Assembly: GCF_003721225.1 (NCBI RefSeq)
Contig: NZ_RIZI01000195.1
Span: 1-64,000 of the forward strand
Direction: 5' to 3'
From: Acidithiobacillus sulfuriphilus
Lineage (GTDB): Bacteria > Pseudomonadota > Gammaproteobacteria > Acidithiobacillales > Acidithiobacillaceae
Length of the DNA stretch: 64,000 bases
The notes below the pieces were generated by a model. It was not told the DNA's origin, ran no database searches, and saw nothing but the letters and a program-made list of their open reading frames with translations. Shown piece by piece: positions 9,070 through 18,080 of this stretch (the stretch's first letter is position 1; each line of letters starts with the position of its first letter). The position numbers and the translations under genes are program-made.

Positions 9070-9561
9070 TCATATCGACGAGAATCCCACCATCATAACA
9101 ATCATCCAAGGGATTATGGACATAAATAGGGCAAAATTCGCCCGCCTCAACCACGCGAACTTATCTCTGGCAATCTCAGCATTACGGTAGCATTGCTTGA
9201 CGTAGTCTTCAAATAATTCGTCTTCTTTCATACTATCAATTCTATTTTTGTATCCATCACAATCAAACATTGCGATATGTTGAAAATACAGCACCGACCT
9301 GGAGGACGCCCCAGATAACCTTGGGTGTATCACAAAAAATGCTGACAGCATGCAAAACGACAATAGTAATGCTGAAACAATTATAAAAACCCAATCATAC
9401 CATACCAAAAATCTAGCCTTGGCAAGTATGGTAATTTCAAACCCAAGCATGGCTGTCGACACGGTAAACAAATGTGTCACCTTATGATCCGCTGTGGCTA
9501 TAGATCCTGATATTTTGTGGAGCGTTCTATCTAATAAGTCTATTTTCTCCCTTGTGTTCAT
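9070..9561 (-). CDS. Pycsar effector-type membrane protein (PycTM, DUF5706 family)
   Basis: The 163-residue protein matches the PycTM layout: an N-terminal helix with LLDRTLHKISGSIATADHKVTHL, TM segments at about 30-46 and 55-78 ending in IHPRL, a cytoplasmic middle with DELFEDYVKQCYRNAEIARDKFAWLRRAN, and a last TM segment at about 141-159. In Pycsar anti-phage systems such proteins bind cCMP or cUMP made by a uridylate/cytidylate cyclase after infection and disrupt the membrane. No cyclase gene is adjacent: upstream is about 500 bases without a recognisable gene, then an IS remnant. Base composition is clearly more AT-rich than the neighbours, indicating horizontal transfer. It may be an orphan effector or the survivor of a system broken by IS activity. 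Confidence 0.72.
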   Translation of the reverse strand: MNTREKIDLLDRTLHKISGSIATADHKVTHLFTVSTAMLGFEITILAKARFLVWYDWVFIIVSALLLSFCMLSAFFVIHPRLSGASSRSVLYFQHIAMFDCDGYKNRIDSMKEDELFEDYVKQCYRNAEIARDKFAWLRRANFALFMSIIPWMIVMMVGFSSI

Positions 9562-10059
9562 GGCACACTCTTTTCAATTCGCCACCGCACTACAAACAAT
9601 CGTTCTTCCTCAGTCCGCTGTTTCATCCGGTTCCCATCCCATCCAGCAGGTCATCTTTCCTCGGTCCACGTCTCTGGCTGCCTGATCATAGGCCCGCCAC
9701 GCATCATCCCCAGAGATGCCAGCTTGCGTAGCTCCCAGGAGGATTGGCGCCGGCGATGAACAGCACGTCAATGGCCTGCGTGATGACGCGTGGATCCTCC
9801 AGCATGTGGGTGATCAACGACGCATGACCAAATGCAGATCACCCGCAGCCAACTGCCAGCGTGCGCGGATGCCGATGCATTTCTCCCCGATAGGTATTTC
9901 ATGGTCATAGATCCTATAATCACGGGAAATGGCCTCACTGGTCAAGACGCCATCCCCTGGTTGCTGGTGAGATTCCGGGCACTATCCATGTTCTCCCCAA
10001 CTCTAGCGTTGCTTCACAGAAAAAGGCCGCAAACGGCTCAGGCGACCAGAGTTTGCCAG
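9562..10059. other. Decayed accessory DNA between the PycTM gene and the second IS remnant
   Basis: No intact gene is visible. On the minus strand, protein-like stretches are open, for example one ending in GKMTCWMGWEPDETAD just before 9596 and one reading SRDYRIYDHEIPIGEKC near 9910-9950. They are separated by stops and frame changes, suggesting pieces of lost genes. No nucleotidyl cyclase motif was recognisable in either strand. Confidence 0.4.
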
Positions 10060-10400
10060 TTTAAGAGGCTGCTGAAAAAATCTCTGGTATAATGGCCGTA
10101 AATGCGGGGCGGGAGGCCAATGGGATGCGCGGTGCGCAGGTGGAGACGCAGGGGTTGTTCAGCTACCTCTCCCCGGAACAACAGGTCCCGCAGGATCATC
10201 CGCTGCGTGCCGTCGGGGTGATCATGGACCGGTCTCTGGCGGAATTGGAGAGCCATTTCGACCGCATCTACCCGACCCCCGGCCGTCTTTCCATTTCCCC
10301 GGACACCTTGGCTATGATCGCCGCGAGTTCGCCCAGGCGCGGCGGGACAAGAACGTGACCCCCCATGTGGCCAGGAAGCGGAAGAGCAAGGTTTTTAATG
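10060..10400 (+). mobile_element. Internally deleted IS5/IS1182-like remnant, copy 2
   Basis: The left end GAGGCTGCTGAAAAA (10065-10079) matches copy 1. A TATAAT lies at 10088-10093, near the transposase start. The transposase N-terminus follows intact: QGLFSYLSPEQQVPQDHPLR, then HFDRIYPTPGRLSISPD. At about 10310 the sequence jumps and shifts frame into a later conserved segment, LGYDRREFAQARRDKNVTPHVA, and is lost before the next gene. Both copies are in the same orientation but carry different deletions, so they arose from independent insertions or decays. Confidence 0.72.
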
Positions 10401-10436
10401 GCAATTCATTCGGATTTTTGCGGGAAAGGATGATGT

Positions 10437-11384
10437 ATGGCACACGACCCTCATGACCATGCCGGCCATACCGCCCACGCGCGGGGGCATGGCCATGCCC
10501 ACGGTCCGGCGGACCACGGCCGCGCCTTTGCCATCGGGGTGGCGCTCAACCTGAGCTTCGTGCTGGCTGAGGCCGTGTTCGGGGTGATTGGACATTCCTT
10601 GGCCTTGCTGGCGGATGCCGGGCATAACATGAGTGACGTCCTGGGCATGCTCATGGCTTGGGGCGCCACGGCCCTGGCCCGCCGTCGGCCCTCGGCGCGC
10701 TTTACCTACGGGCTGCGCAGCTCGTCTATTCTGGCGGCCTTGGCCAATGCCGTATTCCTGTTGGTGGTGACTGGCGGGATCGCCGGGGAAGCGATCCAGC
10801 GCCTGCTGCATCCCACGCCCGTGGCAAGCGGCATTGTCATTGGCGTCGCAGCCTTCGGAGTGGCGATCAATACCGGGACTGCCCTGCTGTTCATGGCGGG
10901 GCGCAAGGGCGATCTGAACATCCGGGCGGCGTTTCTGCACATGGCGAGTGATGCCGCCGTATCGCTCGGGGTGGTCCTGGCGGGGATCGGGATGCTGTTT
11001 ACCGGCTGGTTCTGGCTGGATCCCGCGGTCAGCCTGCTCATCAGCGCGGTGATCGTGATCGCCACCTGGGGCTTGCTGAGGGATTCCCTCAACCTGGCCC
11101 TGCACGGCGTGCCCGAAGGGATCGAAACCCGGGCGGTACGCGCCTATCTCGCCGCCCTGCCGGACGTGGCGGCGGTACATGACCTGCACATCTGGGCCAT
11201 GAGCACCACCGAAACGGCGCTGACCGCGCATCTGGTCATGCCCAACGGCTACCCCGGCGACGCGCTCCTGAACCGGATCGGCAATGAGTTGCAGACGCGC
11301 TTTCGCATCGACCACCCCACCTTGCAGGTGGAGGCTGGCGATCCGGCCCACCCGTGCGCACTGGCGCCGGATCATCGGGTGTGA
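10437..11384 (+). CDS. Cation diffusion facilitator (CzcD/ZitB type)
   Basis: A 315-residue CDF transporter that exports Zn2+, Cd2+ or Co2+ from the cytoplasm in exchange for protons. The N-terminus is histidine-rich (AHDPHDHAGHTAHARGHGHAH), a metal-binding extension usual for CzcD. The transport-site motifs are present: ADAGHNMSD in TM2 and LHMASDA in TM5, the HxxxD pairs of zinc-type CDFs. A cytoplasmic C-terminal domain follows, with LHIWAMS. An AAAGGA lies just before the ATG. With the P-type ATPase downstream it forms a small metal-homeostasis cluster next to IS debris. Confidence 0.9.
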   Translation: MAHDPHDHAGHTAHARGHGHAHGPADHGRAFAIGVALNLSFVLAEAVFGVIGHSLALLADAGHNMSDVLGMLMAWGATALARRRPSARFTYGLRSSSILAALANAVFLLVVTGGIAGEAIQRLLHPTPVASGIVIGVAAFGVAINTGTALLFMAGRKGDLNIRAAFLHMASDAAVSLGVVLAGIGMLFTGWFWLDPAVSLLISAVIVIATWGLLRDSLNLALHGVPEGIETRAVRAYLAALPDVAAVHDLHIWAMSTTETALTAHLVMPNGYPGDALLNRIGNELQTRFRIDHPTLQVEAGDPAHPCALAPDHRV

Positions 11385-11677
11385 GGTTTTCCGGAAGGTT
11401 TACGCAAGGACCCAGGAATATGGCTTCGAGAAGATTTCTTTTCCACAATATGGATCCACTGAAGACCAACGTCCTCAGGGGATTAGGAAAGAGACAGGAG
11501 CCGCCATCAACACCTTTGTGGATCGGCTTGTCATAAACTCCGGTACCTGGTACATGAGCGATATCGCCCACCGGCTGATCAGATCGCCATCACCTGTACC
11601 TAATCAGTGCAGATCGTTGAACAAGCATTTCTTCGGTATGGGCTATGGCCTGAACCAAAACCATTGAGGAAAAGGTC

Positions 11678-14092
11678 ATGAACCCGACTGGAGCCCGAGG
11701 ACTCACCCCCGAAGAAGCCCAAGCCCGCCTCGCCCGCTTCGGGCCGAACCGCCTGTTCACGCCGGCCCCGGTGCGCTTCTGGGCGATCGCCGCCGAGGAA
11801 ATCCGCGAGCCGATGATCCTGCTCTTGCTGGTGGTGGGCGTCTTCTACAGCCTGTGGGGCGGGCTCGGCGATGCGCTGACCATCTTCGTGGTGATCCTGC
11901 TGCTGGTGGCCGCCGAGGTGGGCAACGAGTTCCGCGCCAAGCGTGCCATCGCCGCGCTGGAGCGCATCGCCGCGCCCAAGGCGCGGGTGCGGCGCGCCGG
12001 CCAGGCGGTGACGGTCGATACCCAGACGGTGGTGCCGGGCGACGTGCTGCTCTTGCTGCCCGGCACGCGGCTGGCGGCCGATGCCAATCTCATTTCCACC
12101 GTCAATCTCGGCGTCGATGAGGCGGCGCTCAGCGGCGAATCGCTGGCGGCGGAAAAGGTCGCGGGCGATGCGGTCTATGCCGGCACCGTGGTGGCGACGG
12201 GCGAAGGCGAGGCCGAGGCGACCGCCACCGGCGGAGCAACCCGGCTCGGCCAGATGGCCGCGCAGCTTGGGGCAGTGAAACCGCCCAAGACGCCGCTGCA
12301 ACTGGCGATGAAGGCGCTGGCCGGCAAGCTGGTGTGGGTGGCGGTGTTTTTCTCGGTCGCCATTCCGCTGATCGGCATCGCTCGCGGCGGCGACTTCCGC
12401 GAAATGATCCTCACCGGCCTGTCGCTGGCCTTTGCCACCATTCCCGAGGAACTGCCCATCATCATCACCATGGTGCTGGGGCTCGGTTCCTTTCGCCTGT
12501 CGCGGCAGAAGTTCCTGGTCAAGCGCCTGCGCGCCGCGGAGACACTCGGCGATGCCACGGTCATCCTCACCGACAAGACCGGCACACTGACCGAGAGCCG
12601 CATGCGGGTAGTGGCGGTATACCCACGGGAACAGGAACGGGCGGTGCTCGCCGCCGCGCTCGGCACGGTTTCGCCCGAAGTGCCGGACGCATTGGAGCAG
12701 GCCGTGCTGGAGCGCGCCCGCGCCCTCGGCGCCGCCGCGCCCCAGGGCGACATCCTGGGTCTGCGCCATCCCGGTGACGGTCGGCGCAGCAAGGCCGTGC
12801 TGTGGCGGCACCAGGACGGGCTGCGCCTCCACCTGACCGGTGCGCCGGAGGAAATCTTTGCCCGCTGCCGCGAGGTGCCCCCGGTGCTGCGCGAGCAACT
12901 GGAAAGCGAAGCCGGGCAGGGCCGCCGCTGCGTCGCGGCGGCCACCCGCGCGCTGGACGCACGGGAGGCCGGACGACCGCTCGATGAACTTGAGCGGGAC
13001 CTCGAACTCGTGGGTCTCATCAGCTTCGCCGATCCGCCGCGCGCCGACGTCAGGGAGACGCTTGCGCAGGTGGCCGGCGCCGGTATCCGCACGCTGATGG
13101 TGAGCGGCGACTATCCCGCCACAGCCGCCGCCATTGCCCGCGAGGTCGGCATCGCGGCTGATCGGGTGCTCACCGGCGAAGAACTGGATTGCCTCGACGA
13201 TACGGCGCTCGCCCAGGCGGTGCGCGAGGTTTCGGTCTACGCCCGCGCGACGCCACAGCACAAGTACCGGCTGGTCGTGGCGCTGCAAAGGAACGGCGAG
13301 GTGGTGGTGGTAACCGGCGACGGAGTCAATGACGCGCTGGCGCTCAAGGCCGCCGATGTCGGCGTCGCCATGGGGATCAAGGGCACCGATGTGGCCAAGG
13401 AGGCGGCGCAGGCGGTGCTCGCCGACGACAACTACGCGACGCTGGCTCGCGGCGTGTTCGAGGGCCGGCATTTTTTCGACAACCTGCGCAAGGGCGTCAA
13501 CTATTACCTTGCGGTCAAGGTCGGCCTGATCGCGATTTTCCTGCTGCCGGTGCTGGCCGGGCTGCCGCTGCCGTTCTCGCCGATCCAGATCATCCTGCTG
13601 GAGTTGTTCATGGATCTGGCCGCGTCGGCGGGCTTCGTGGCCGAGCCGGCCGAAGCCGACATCGCCAGTCGTCAGCCGCGCAGCGCCGCTGCGGTGTTGA
13701 TCGATACCTCCGCCGTACGCATCATCCTGTTCAAGGGCGGGCTGCTGTTCGCCGCAGTGATGGCGGCCTACGGCTGGGCAAGCTGGCGTGAACTGCCGCC
13801 TGTGGCCGTGCAAGGCTGCGCCTTCGCCGCCTGGATGGTGGGGCATGTGGCGCTCGCCTTCATCTCGCGCAGCGACCGCCACTGGATCGTCCGCCATGGC
13901 CTGTTCACCAACCCGGTGATGAACCTGTGGGCGGTGGCGGCGATCGGCTTCCTGCTGCTCACCATTTACCTGCCGCCATTGCGCGAGGCGCTGCGCTTTG
14001 CGCCGGTAGCGCCTGCCGATCTCATTGTATCCGTAACACTGGCCCTGCTGCTGGTCGCCCCGGCGGAGTTGAGAAAGGCATTCGTGAGATGA
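11678..14092 (+). CDS. P-type cation-transporting ATPase (P2-like)
   Basis: An 804-residue P-type ATPase. It has an N-terminal cation-ATPase segment (GLTPEEAQARLARFGPN), an actuator loop with DEAALSGES, PEELP at residues 256-260 in the place of the usual PEGLP/PEGLL, phosphorylation motif DKTGTLT with D299, and the hinge GDGVNDALALKAADVGVAMG from residue 547. There are about eight to ten TM segments, and there is no N-terminal CxxC heavy-metal domain, so it belongs with calcium/magnesium/manganese-type pumps rather than copper or zinc CPx ATPases. The transported ion is unknown. GAGGAAAAGG precedes the ATG. The 293 bases upstream contain no recognisable gene. Confidence 0.87.
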   Translation: MNPTGARGLTPEEAQARLARFGPNRLFTPAPVRFWAIAAEEIREPMILLLLVVGVFYSLWGGLGDALTIFVVILLLVAAEVGNEFRAKRAIAALERIAAPKARVRRAGQAVTVDTQTVVPGDVLLLLPGTRLAADANLISTVNLGVDEAALSGESLAAEKVAGDAVYAGTVVATGEGEAEATATGGATRLGQMAAQLGAVKPPKTPLQLAMKALAGKLVWVAVFFSVAIPLIGIARGGDFREMILTGLSLAFATIPEELPIIITMVLGLGSFRLSRQKFLVKRLRAAETLGDATVILTDKTGTLTESRMRVVAVYPREQERAVLAAALGTVSPEVPDALEQAVLERARALGAAAPQGDILGLRHPGDGRRSKAVLWRHQDGLRLHLTGAPEEIFARCREVPPVLREQLESEAGQGRRCVAAATRALDAREAGRPLDELERDLELVGLISFADPPRADVRETLAQVAGAGIRTLMVSGDYPATAAAIAREVGIAADRVLTGEELDCLDDTALAQAVREVSVYARATPQHKYRLVVALQRNGEVVVVTGDGVNDALALKAADVGVAMGIKGTDVAKEAAQAVLADDNYATLARGVFEGRHFFDNLRKGVNYYLAVKVGLIAIFLLPVLAGLPLPFSPIQIILLELFMDLAASAGFVAEPAEADIASRQPRSAAAVLIDTSAVRIILFKGGLLFAAVMAAYGWASWRELPPVAVQGCAFAAWMVGHVALAFISRSDRHWIVRHGLFTNPVMNLWAVAAIGFLLLTIYLPPLREALRFAPVAPADLIVSVTLALLLVAPAELRKAFVR

Positions 14093-14382
14093 ACCGGAAA
14101 GAAGGGCTGTGCCGCCCCGGCGTGCCGGCCGCACACGCGTACTCCGCTGCGAACCCTGGGGCAGACGCCGGTCTACCAGACCATCCAGACCCCCATCCTC
14201 CTAGCGCTCGATATACCAGCGAAAAGTCCGCTCATGGGCTCCTAAGCCGCGCCGCTCCTTGAAAAAGTTCTTGGGCATGGCAACACCCCGGTGGCGCAGA
14301 TATCGGGATGCGAGCCAGCACACTTGCAGCATCCCATTGCCCCGGCCGGATACCCCGTTAAGCGATTGTTCGTAAAACATGG

Positions 14383-15174
14383 TTATGCAAAATCCCGCTC
14401 GACCATCATCCACGTTGACCATTGCGGCTGGGCAGTATCTTGTTGGAATGCAGCCTGCTCACCTACGGCGAGCAGCCATTGCTGCGACAAGTGGTAGCCG
14501 ACCTGCGGCAGCACGCTGCCCTCGATGCCGCGGCGCCCGTTGTCGAGCACCAACTGGTTATCCGCCTCCACTTCAAGCTGCACGGCAAAGGCGATGTTCA
14601 ACGCCCTGCCCAGGCTGGTGTTCACAAACCAACCGCTGGTGACCCCGGAGCCGACTCGTTGGGTGTACCCTGCCTCCCCCTCGGTGAACCAGGGATACCA
14701 GAGTTGCGCCCACATGACCTGCGCCGTCACAGAGTTACCTTGTCCGGGCAAAACCGCGGGGCGCGGGTTCGCCCAGTACTGCCCTTCCACTTCGCCTGTC
14801 AGTAGCGTGGCGCGGCCGTTGCTCATGTCGCACGAATGCAAGGCGGCCACCTTGATGCCAGCTGCAACAGGTCCGAATGCGCTCGGCCCGCTGCCGAGTG
14901 GTTCCACTGCGGTGAACGTCGGCAGATCCAGTTCCATTCCCACGCGGTCGCTGAACCGGGCCTCGATCTCGGGCGCTAGCGTGATGGATTGAGGGCTGCC
15001 GTTGTTGTCCACCTGGGCAAACAGGTAGGCGGCGTTTTCAAGCCACGGTTCTTCAATGCCGATGGCCTTGGTGATGTAGTCGTCCACATCGCAAGGCTGC
15101 GCTGACGCGGCGCTGATACCAACAATCCCCAAACCCACAACCCATCCCGTCCGGCCCAACATATTGATTCGCAT
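14383..15174 (-). CDS. Exported outer-membrane-type protein of unknown function
   Basis: A 263-residue protein with a signal peptide (hydrophobic segment at about 8-24 ending SAASAQ). The mature part is rich in alternating polar/hydrophobic stretches: QSITLAPEIEAR, VGMELDLPTF, TGEVEGQYW and LNIAFAVQLEVEADNQL, as in small beta-barrels, and it ends in aromatic-containing MMVERDFA. It starts with CDVDDY and has one later cysteine (HSCDMSN). GGAGAG lies six bases before the ATG, and a Fur-box-like palindrome lies about 25 bases further up, so iron-dependent expression is plausible. I do not recognise a named family. Confidence 0.6.
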   Translation of the reverse strand: MRINMLGRTGWVVGLGIVGISAASAQPCDVDDYITKAIGIEEPWLENAAYLFAQVDNNGSPQSITLAPEIEARFSDRVGMELDLPTFTAVEPLGSGPSAFGPVAAGIKVAALHSCDMSNGRATLLTGEVEGQYWANPRPAVLPGQGNSVTAQVMWAQLWYPWFTEGEAGYTQRVGSGVTSGWFVNTSLGRALNIAFAVQLEVEADNQLVLDNGRRGIEGSVLPQVGYHLSQQWLLAVGEQAAFQQDTAQPQWSTWMMVERDFA

Positions 15175-15196
15175 ATATTCTCTCCTCTTCGTCGTT

Positions 15197-15215
15197 AATA
15201 CGAATCATTATTATT
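15197..15215. promoter_or_regulatory. Fur-box-like site upstream of the exported protein gene
   Basis: Read on the minus strand, the 19 bases AATAATAATGATTCGTATT resemble the GATAAT-GATAAT-x-ATTATC arrangement of Fur sites, with mismatches in the second and third hexamers. They lie just upstream of the gene starting at 15174. Confidence 0.4.
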
Positions 15216-15240
15216 ACCAATTGATGTCAGTATGGCAAGC

Positions 15241-15889
15241 TTTCATCGATATCATCGCACAATGTTGTAACCCACCATGCCACTGCCGACTTCATGGATG
15301 ATGTACTGCAAATCCGGCATGAGCGTCGCCCTCTTCCAGAGTGGCACTAGGCAGGCTTGTCGTCATAGCTAGGGATTCAGCGGCATCAAGACGACACCGG
15401 CGGCACCGGAATCTGCCCATCCATTCCCGGCTGGTGGAAGGTGAACACATGCGATTTGTCCGTCAACGGGGAGCCCGCTCCGGGCGTAATCCAGCAACCG
15501 CGGAAACCGTCCGGATACCCGCCAAGCATAGCGTGCATTTCAAGGCCGCCGAAGACCCCCTGCGACGAATCCCAATGACGCCCGCCCCGGGGCGCTGATA
15601 AGAAACGCGGAGGGCACGGTGAAGCCGACCCAGGCGGCGCGGCGTAGCCCGGCCAGAAACCCGATCCGGCTCGGCCGATGCCGTCCTCCTCGGTAGGTCA
15701 CGGCTCATGGAACAGTTCCCCAAACAATTCCTGGACCTTCTGCTTGGCCGCAGCGAAAACGCGGCACCCCAGCGGGATTGCCCAGTAAAAGCGGCGGACC
15801 GTGCGCCCCTCCCGCTCGCGTACGGAGTCGATGGCCCTCCTTCGAGCGTCAACCGCTGATCCGGGAGTAAGGCGTAGCCCGCAAAGCCA
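15241..15889. other. Decayed intergenic DNA
   Basis: About 650 bases between the exported protein gene and rmuC hold no intact gene. Apart from the PadR-like remnant at 15698-15858, minus-strand protein-like text such as HVFTFHQPGMDGQIPVPPV (around 15390-15455) is present but broken. Confidence 0.45.
15698..15858 (-). pseudogene. PadR-type regulator C-terminal remnant
   Basis: An open minus-strand frame ends at 15698 with REREGRTVRRFYWAIPLGCR followed by VFAAAKQKVQELFGELFHEP. The R-x-V-R-R-F-Y-W-x-x-P-x-G pattern followed by an amphipathic helix resembles the wing and dimerisation helix of PadR-family repressors. There is no start codon and no helix-turn-helix part, so only a C-terminal piece survives. 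Confidence 0.4.
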
Positions 15890-17431
15890 TCAATCGGGCA
15901 AGGAAGGTGATGCGCCGGCCTCCCCCGCCAGCAGTTCCGGCGCGCTGAGGATGCGCGGACTACGCTCCACGGGTACGGCCTCGCTCAATTCGGCATCGGC
16001 GGGGGCGGCGCGCAGATCGCGGAAACGGCGGGCCGTGACCAGCACCCGACCCTCCAGCGCCCCCACCGACTTATTGTAGGCCTCCACCGTCTGTCCCAGG
16101 GATTTGCCCACTCGGGCCCAGTGCTCCGCCAGGGTGGCAATGCGCTCGTACAAAAGCCTGCCCAGATCCGCCACCTCGGCGGCGTTGCGGGCCAAGGCTT
16201 CCTGGCGCCAGCCGTAGGAAGCGGCGCGCAGGAGGGCGATGAGGGTGGTGGGGGTGGCGGTGATCACCTTTTGGTCGACGCCGTACTCGATGAGGCTGGG
16301 GTCTTCCTGCAAGGCCGCGCTGAAAAAGACCTCCCCGGGCACGAAGAGCACCACAAACTCGGGGCTCGGCTGGAATTGCTCCCAATAGGCCTTGCGCCCC
16401 AACTGACCCAGATGATTGCGCAACTGCTGGGCATGCTTGCGCAAGAGCGCCTTGCGCTGCTGTTCATCATCCAGTTCGCTGGCTTCGAGATAGGCATCCA
16501 GGGGTACCTTGGCATCCACCACGATCTGTTTCCCGCCGGGGAGACGCACCACCAGATCAGGGCGCTGGCGACGCTCCCCATCCGTGCTGCTCTCCTGCTC
16601 GACGAAATCGCAATGTTCCAGCATCCCCGCCATTTCCACTACCCGCTTGAGCTGCATCTCGCCCCAGCGCCCCCGCGCCGCCGGCTGACGGAGGGCCTTG
16701 ACGAGGCTCTGGGTCTCGGCACGCAGTTGCGGGATCTGCACTTGCGCGAGGTCCGTGAGTTGCTGTTTGAGGCCGCTGTAGGCGGACAGTCTTTCCCTCT
16801 CCAGGTCGGCCAGCTTGCCGTCCACTTTGGCCAGGGACTCGCGGATAGGCTGCACCAGTTGGTCCACCGCGAGGCGGCGCTGTTCCAGTTCGCTGCTTGC
16901 ACCCTCCTGAAAGCGCTTGAGGTTCTCGCCGGCGAGGGCCAAAAAGGATTGATTGTTTTGCCGCAAGGCATCCGCCGAAAGGGTCTGAAAGGCATCGGCC
17001 AGCTTTTGCCGCGCCTCATCCAGCAAGGCCAGCTTATCGGCGCTGCTGCGCCGCTCCTGCTCCAGTCGCTCCGCCAACTCCGCATGGCGGCGCTGCAGAT
17101 CGGCCAACGCCGCCGAGCGCTCCGCCGATGCGGCCTCCATGGCAGGTAGACGGGCCGCCTCCGCAGCCGCCGCAGCCCGGGCCGCCCCTTCAGCGCGCAA
17201 AGCGCTCTGCAAAAGTTCCCGCTCCTGCCGCAGACTGGCAATCTCCTGCTGCAGTTGCTCCTGATGGAGTTCCAGGCCACGCAGTCGCTCCTGCAGGGTG
17301 GATTGCTCCGCCTGCCAAGCCATCTCCCCCTGGGCAATGCGGGCCCCGGAACGGGCCTTGTGGACCATCCAACCCAGCACCGCGCCCAAAGCCAAACCGC
17401 TCAGTAAAAAAAGCCAGTATCCCCAATTCAT
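15890..17431 (-). CDS. rmuC: DNA recombination protein RmuC
   Basis: A 513-residue protein with an N-terminal TM helix (YWLFLLSGLALGAVLGW), a long coiled coil over roughly residues 30-230, and the RmuC domain: RGRWGEMQLKRVVEMAGM, then PDLVVRLPGGKQIVVDAKVPLDAY, FVVLFVPGEVFFSAAL and ITATPTTLIALLRAA. The VVDAK segment is the core of its PD-(D/E)xK nuclease-like fold. RmuC limits inversions at short inverted repeats in E. coli; its biochemistry is not settled. AAGGTG lies five bases before the ATG. Confidence 0.93.
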   Translation of the reverse strand: MNWGYWLFLLSGLALGAVLGWMVHKARSGARIAQGEMAWQAEQSTLQERLRGLELHQEQLQQEIASLRQERELLQSALRAEGAARAAAAAEAARLPAMEAASAERSAALADLQRRHAELAERLEQERRSSADKLALLDEARQKLADAFQTLSADALRQNNQSFLALAGENLKRFQEGASSELEQRRLAVDQLVQPIRESLAKVDGKLADLERERLSAYSGLKQQLTDLAQVQIPQLRAETQSLVKALRQPAARGRWGEMQLKRVVEMAGMLEHCDFVEQESSTDGERRQRPDLVVRLPGGKQIVVDAKVPLDAYLEASELDDEQQRKALLRKHAQQLRNHLGQLGRKAYWEQFQPSPEFVVLFVPGEVFFSAALQEDPSLIEYGVDQKVITATPTTLIALLRAASYGWRQEALARNAAEVADLGRLLYERIATLAEHWARVGKSLGQTVEAYNKSVGALEGRVLVTARRFRDLRAAPADAELSEAVPVERSPRILSAPELLAGEAGASPSLPD

Positions 17432-18080
17432 GAATCACCTTTACCCCTTGCCCGGCGAGCACCGTTCATAATCCCCAGAGGCGACAGTTGGCATGGATGT
17501 TTTGCCGCAACCCTGGCCAAAGCCGTCATCGTCTTAGGCGAAAGCCCGCCCGGCAGGCGAACCGGTCGAGCCCGCAGAACGGTTTAGCCTACCAGATTTT
17601 CTGGATGCCGTGGGGCATGGCGCCCGCAACCAGATGGCGGATGCCATTATGAATGCCTTCCAGGTGGAGCGGGATTTTTGAATGTCCTACCAGGAATGCT
17701 AGGAAACTACCCGCATTATGCCTAAGAGCTAAATATTATCAATTTTATCATATAATCGATATGATAATTGCAAAGGAAATAAAGCCATTCACTGATGGCG
17801 TAGCGGCACGGTGGCGGAAGAGCCCGCCCATGTCCCAGGGGGATCGGAATGCCGGAGTATTCTCAGGGATATGGACCAGTCATTCGGCCTTTGCGCCCAC
17901 CAAGGTCCCTCCCGTCAGTTACCCGTCACCTTCAATGCGGGAAAATGGTATATCATGATGACGGCATCTTCAGATCTGATATACTTTATCAAAAGTAGCA
18001 GGAAATTCCGCCCGAATGTCATCTCCCGCCAAAGCCCGGCCGTCCTTTCCGCACTTGCCGCTCGACCGCTTCATGGGGGC
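17432..18080. other. Upstream region of the GGDEF-EAL gene
   Basis: The region is divergent from rmuC and becomes AT-rich at 17725-17775. It contains a perfect 7-bp inverted repeat ATCATAT-AATCG-ATATGAT (17747-17765) that overlaps TATAAT (17751-17756), which suggests a promoter covered by an operator. The frame of the downstream gene is open back to 17811, so an earlier start (for example ATG at 17958) cannot be excluded. Confidence 0.4.

Noticed and set aside
11600..14134. An 844-codon minus-strand open frame
   Set aside because: It is antisense to the P-type ATPase, whose motifs are all intact; the frame is a low-complexity His/Gln/Arg-rich shadow.
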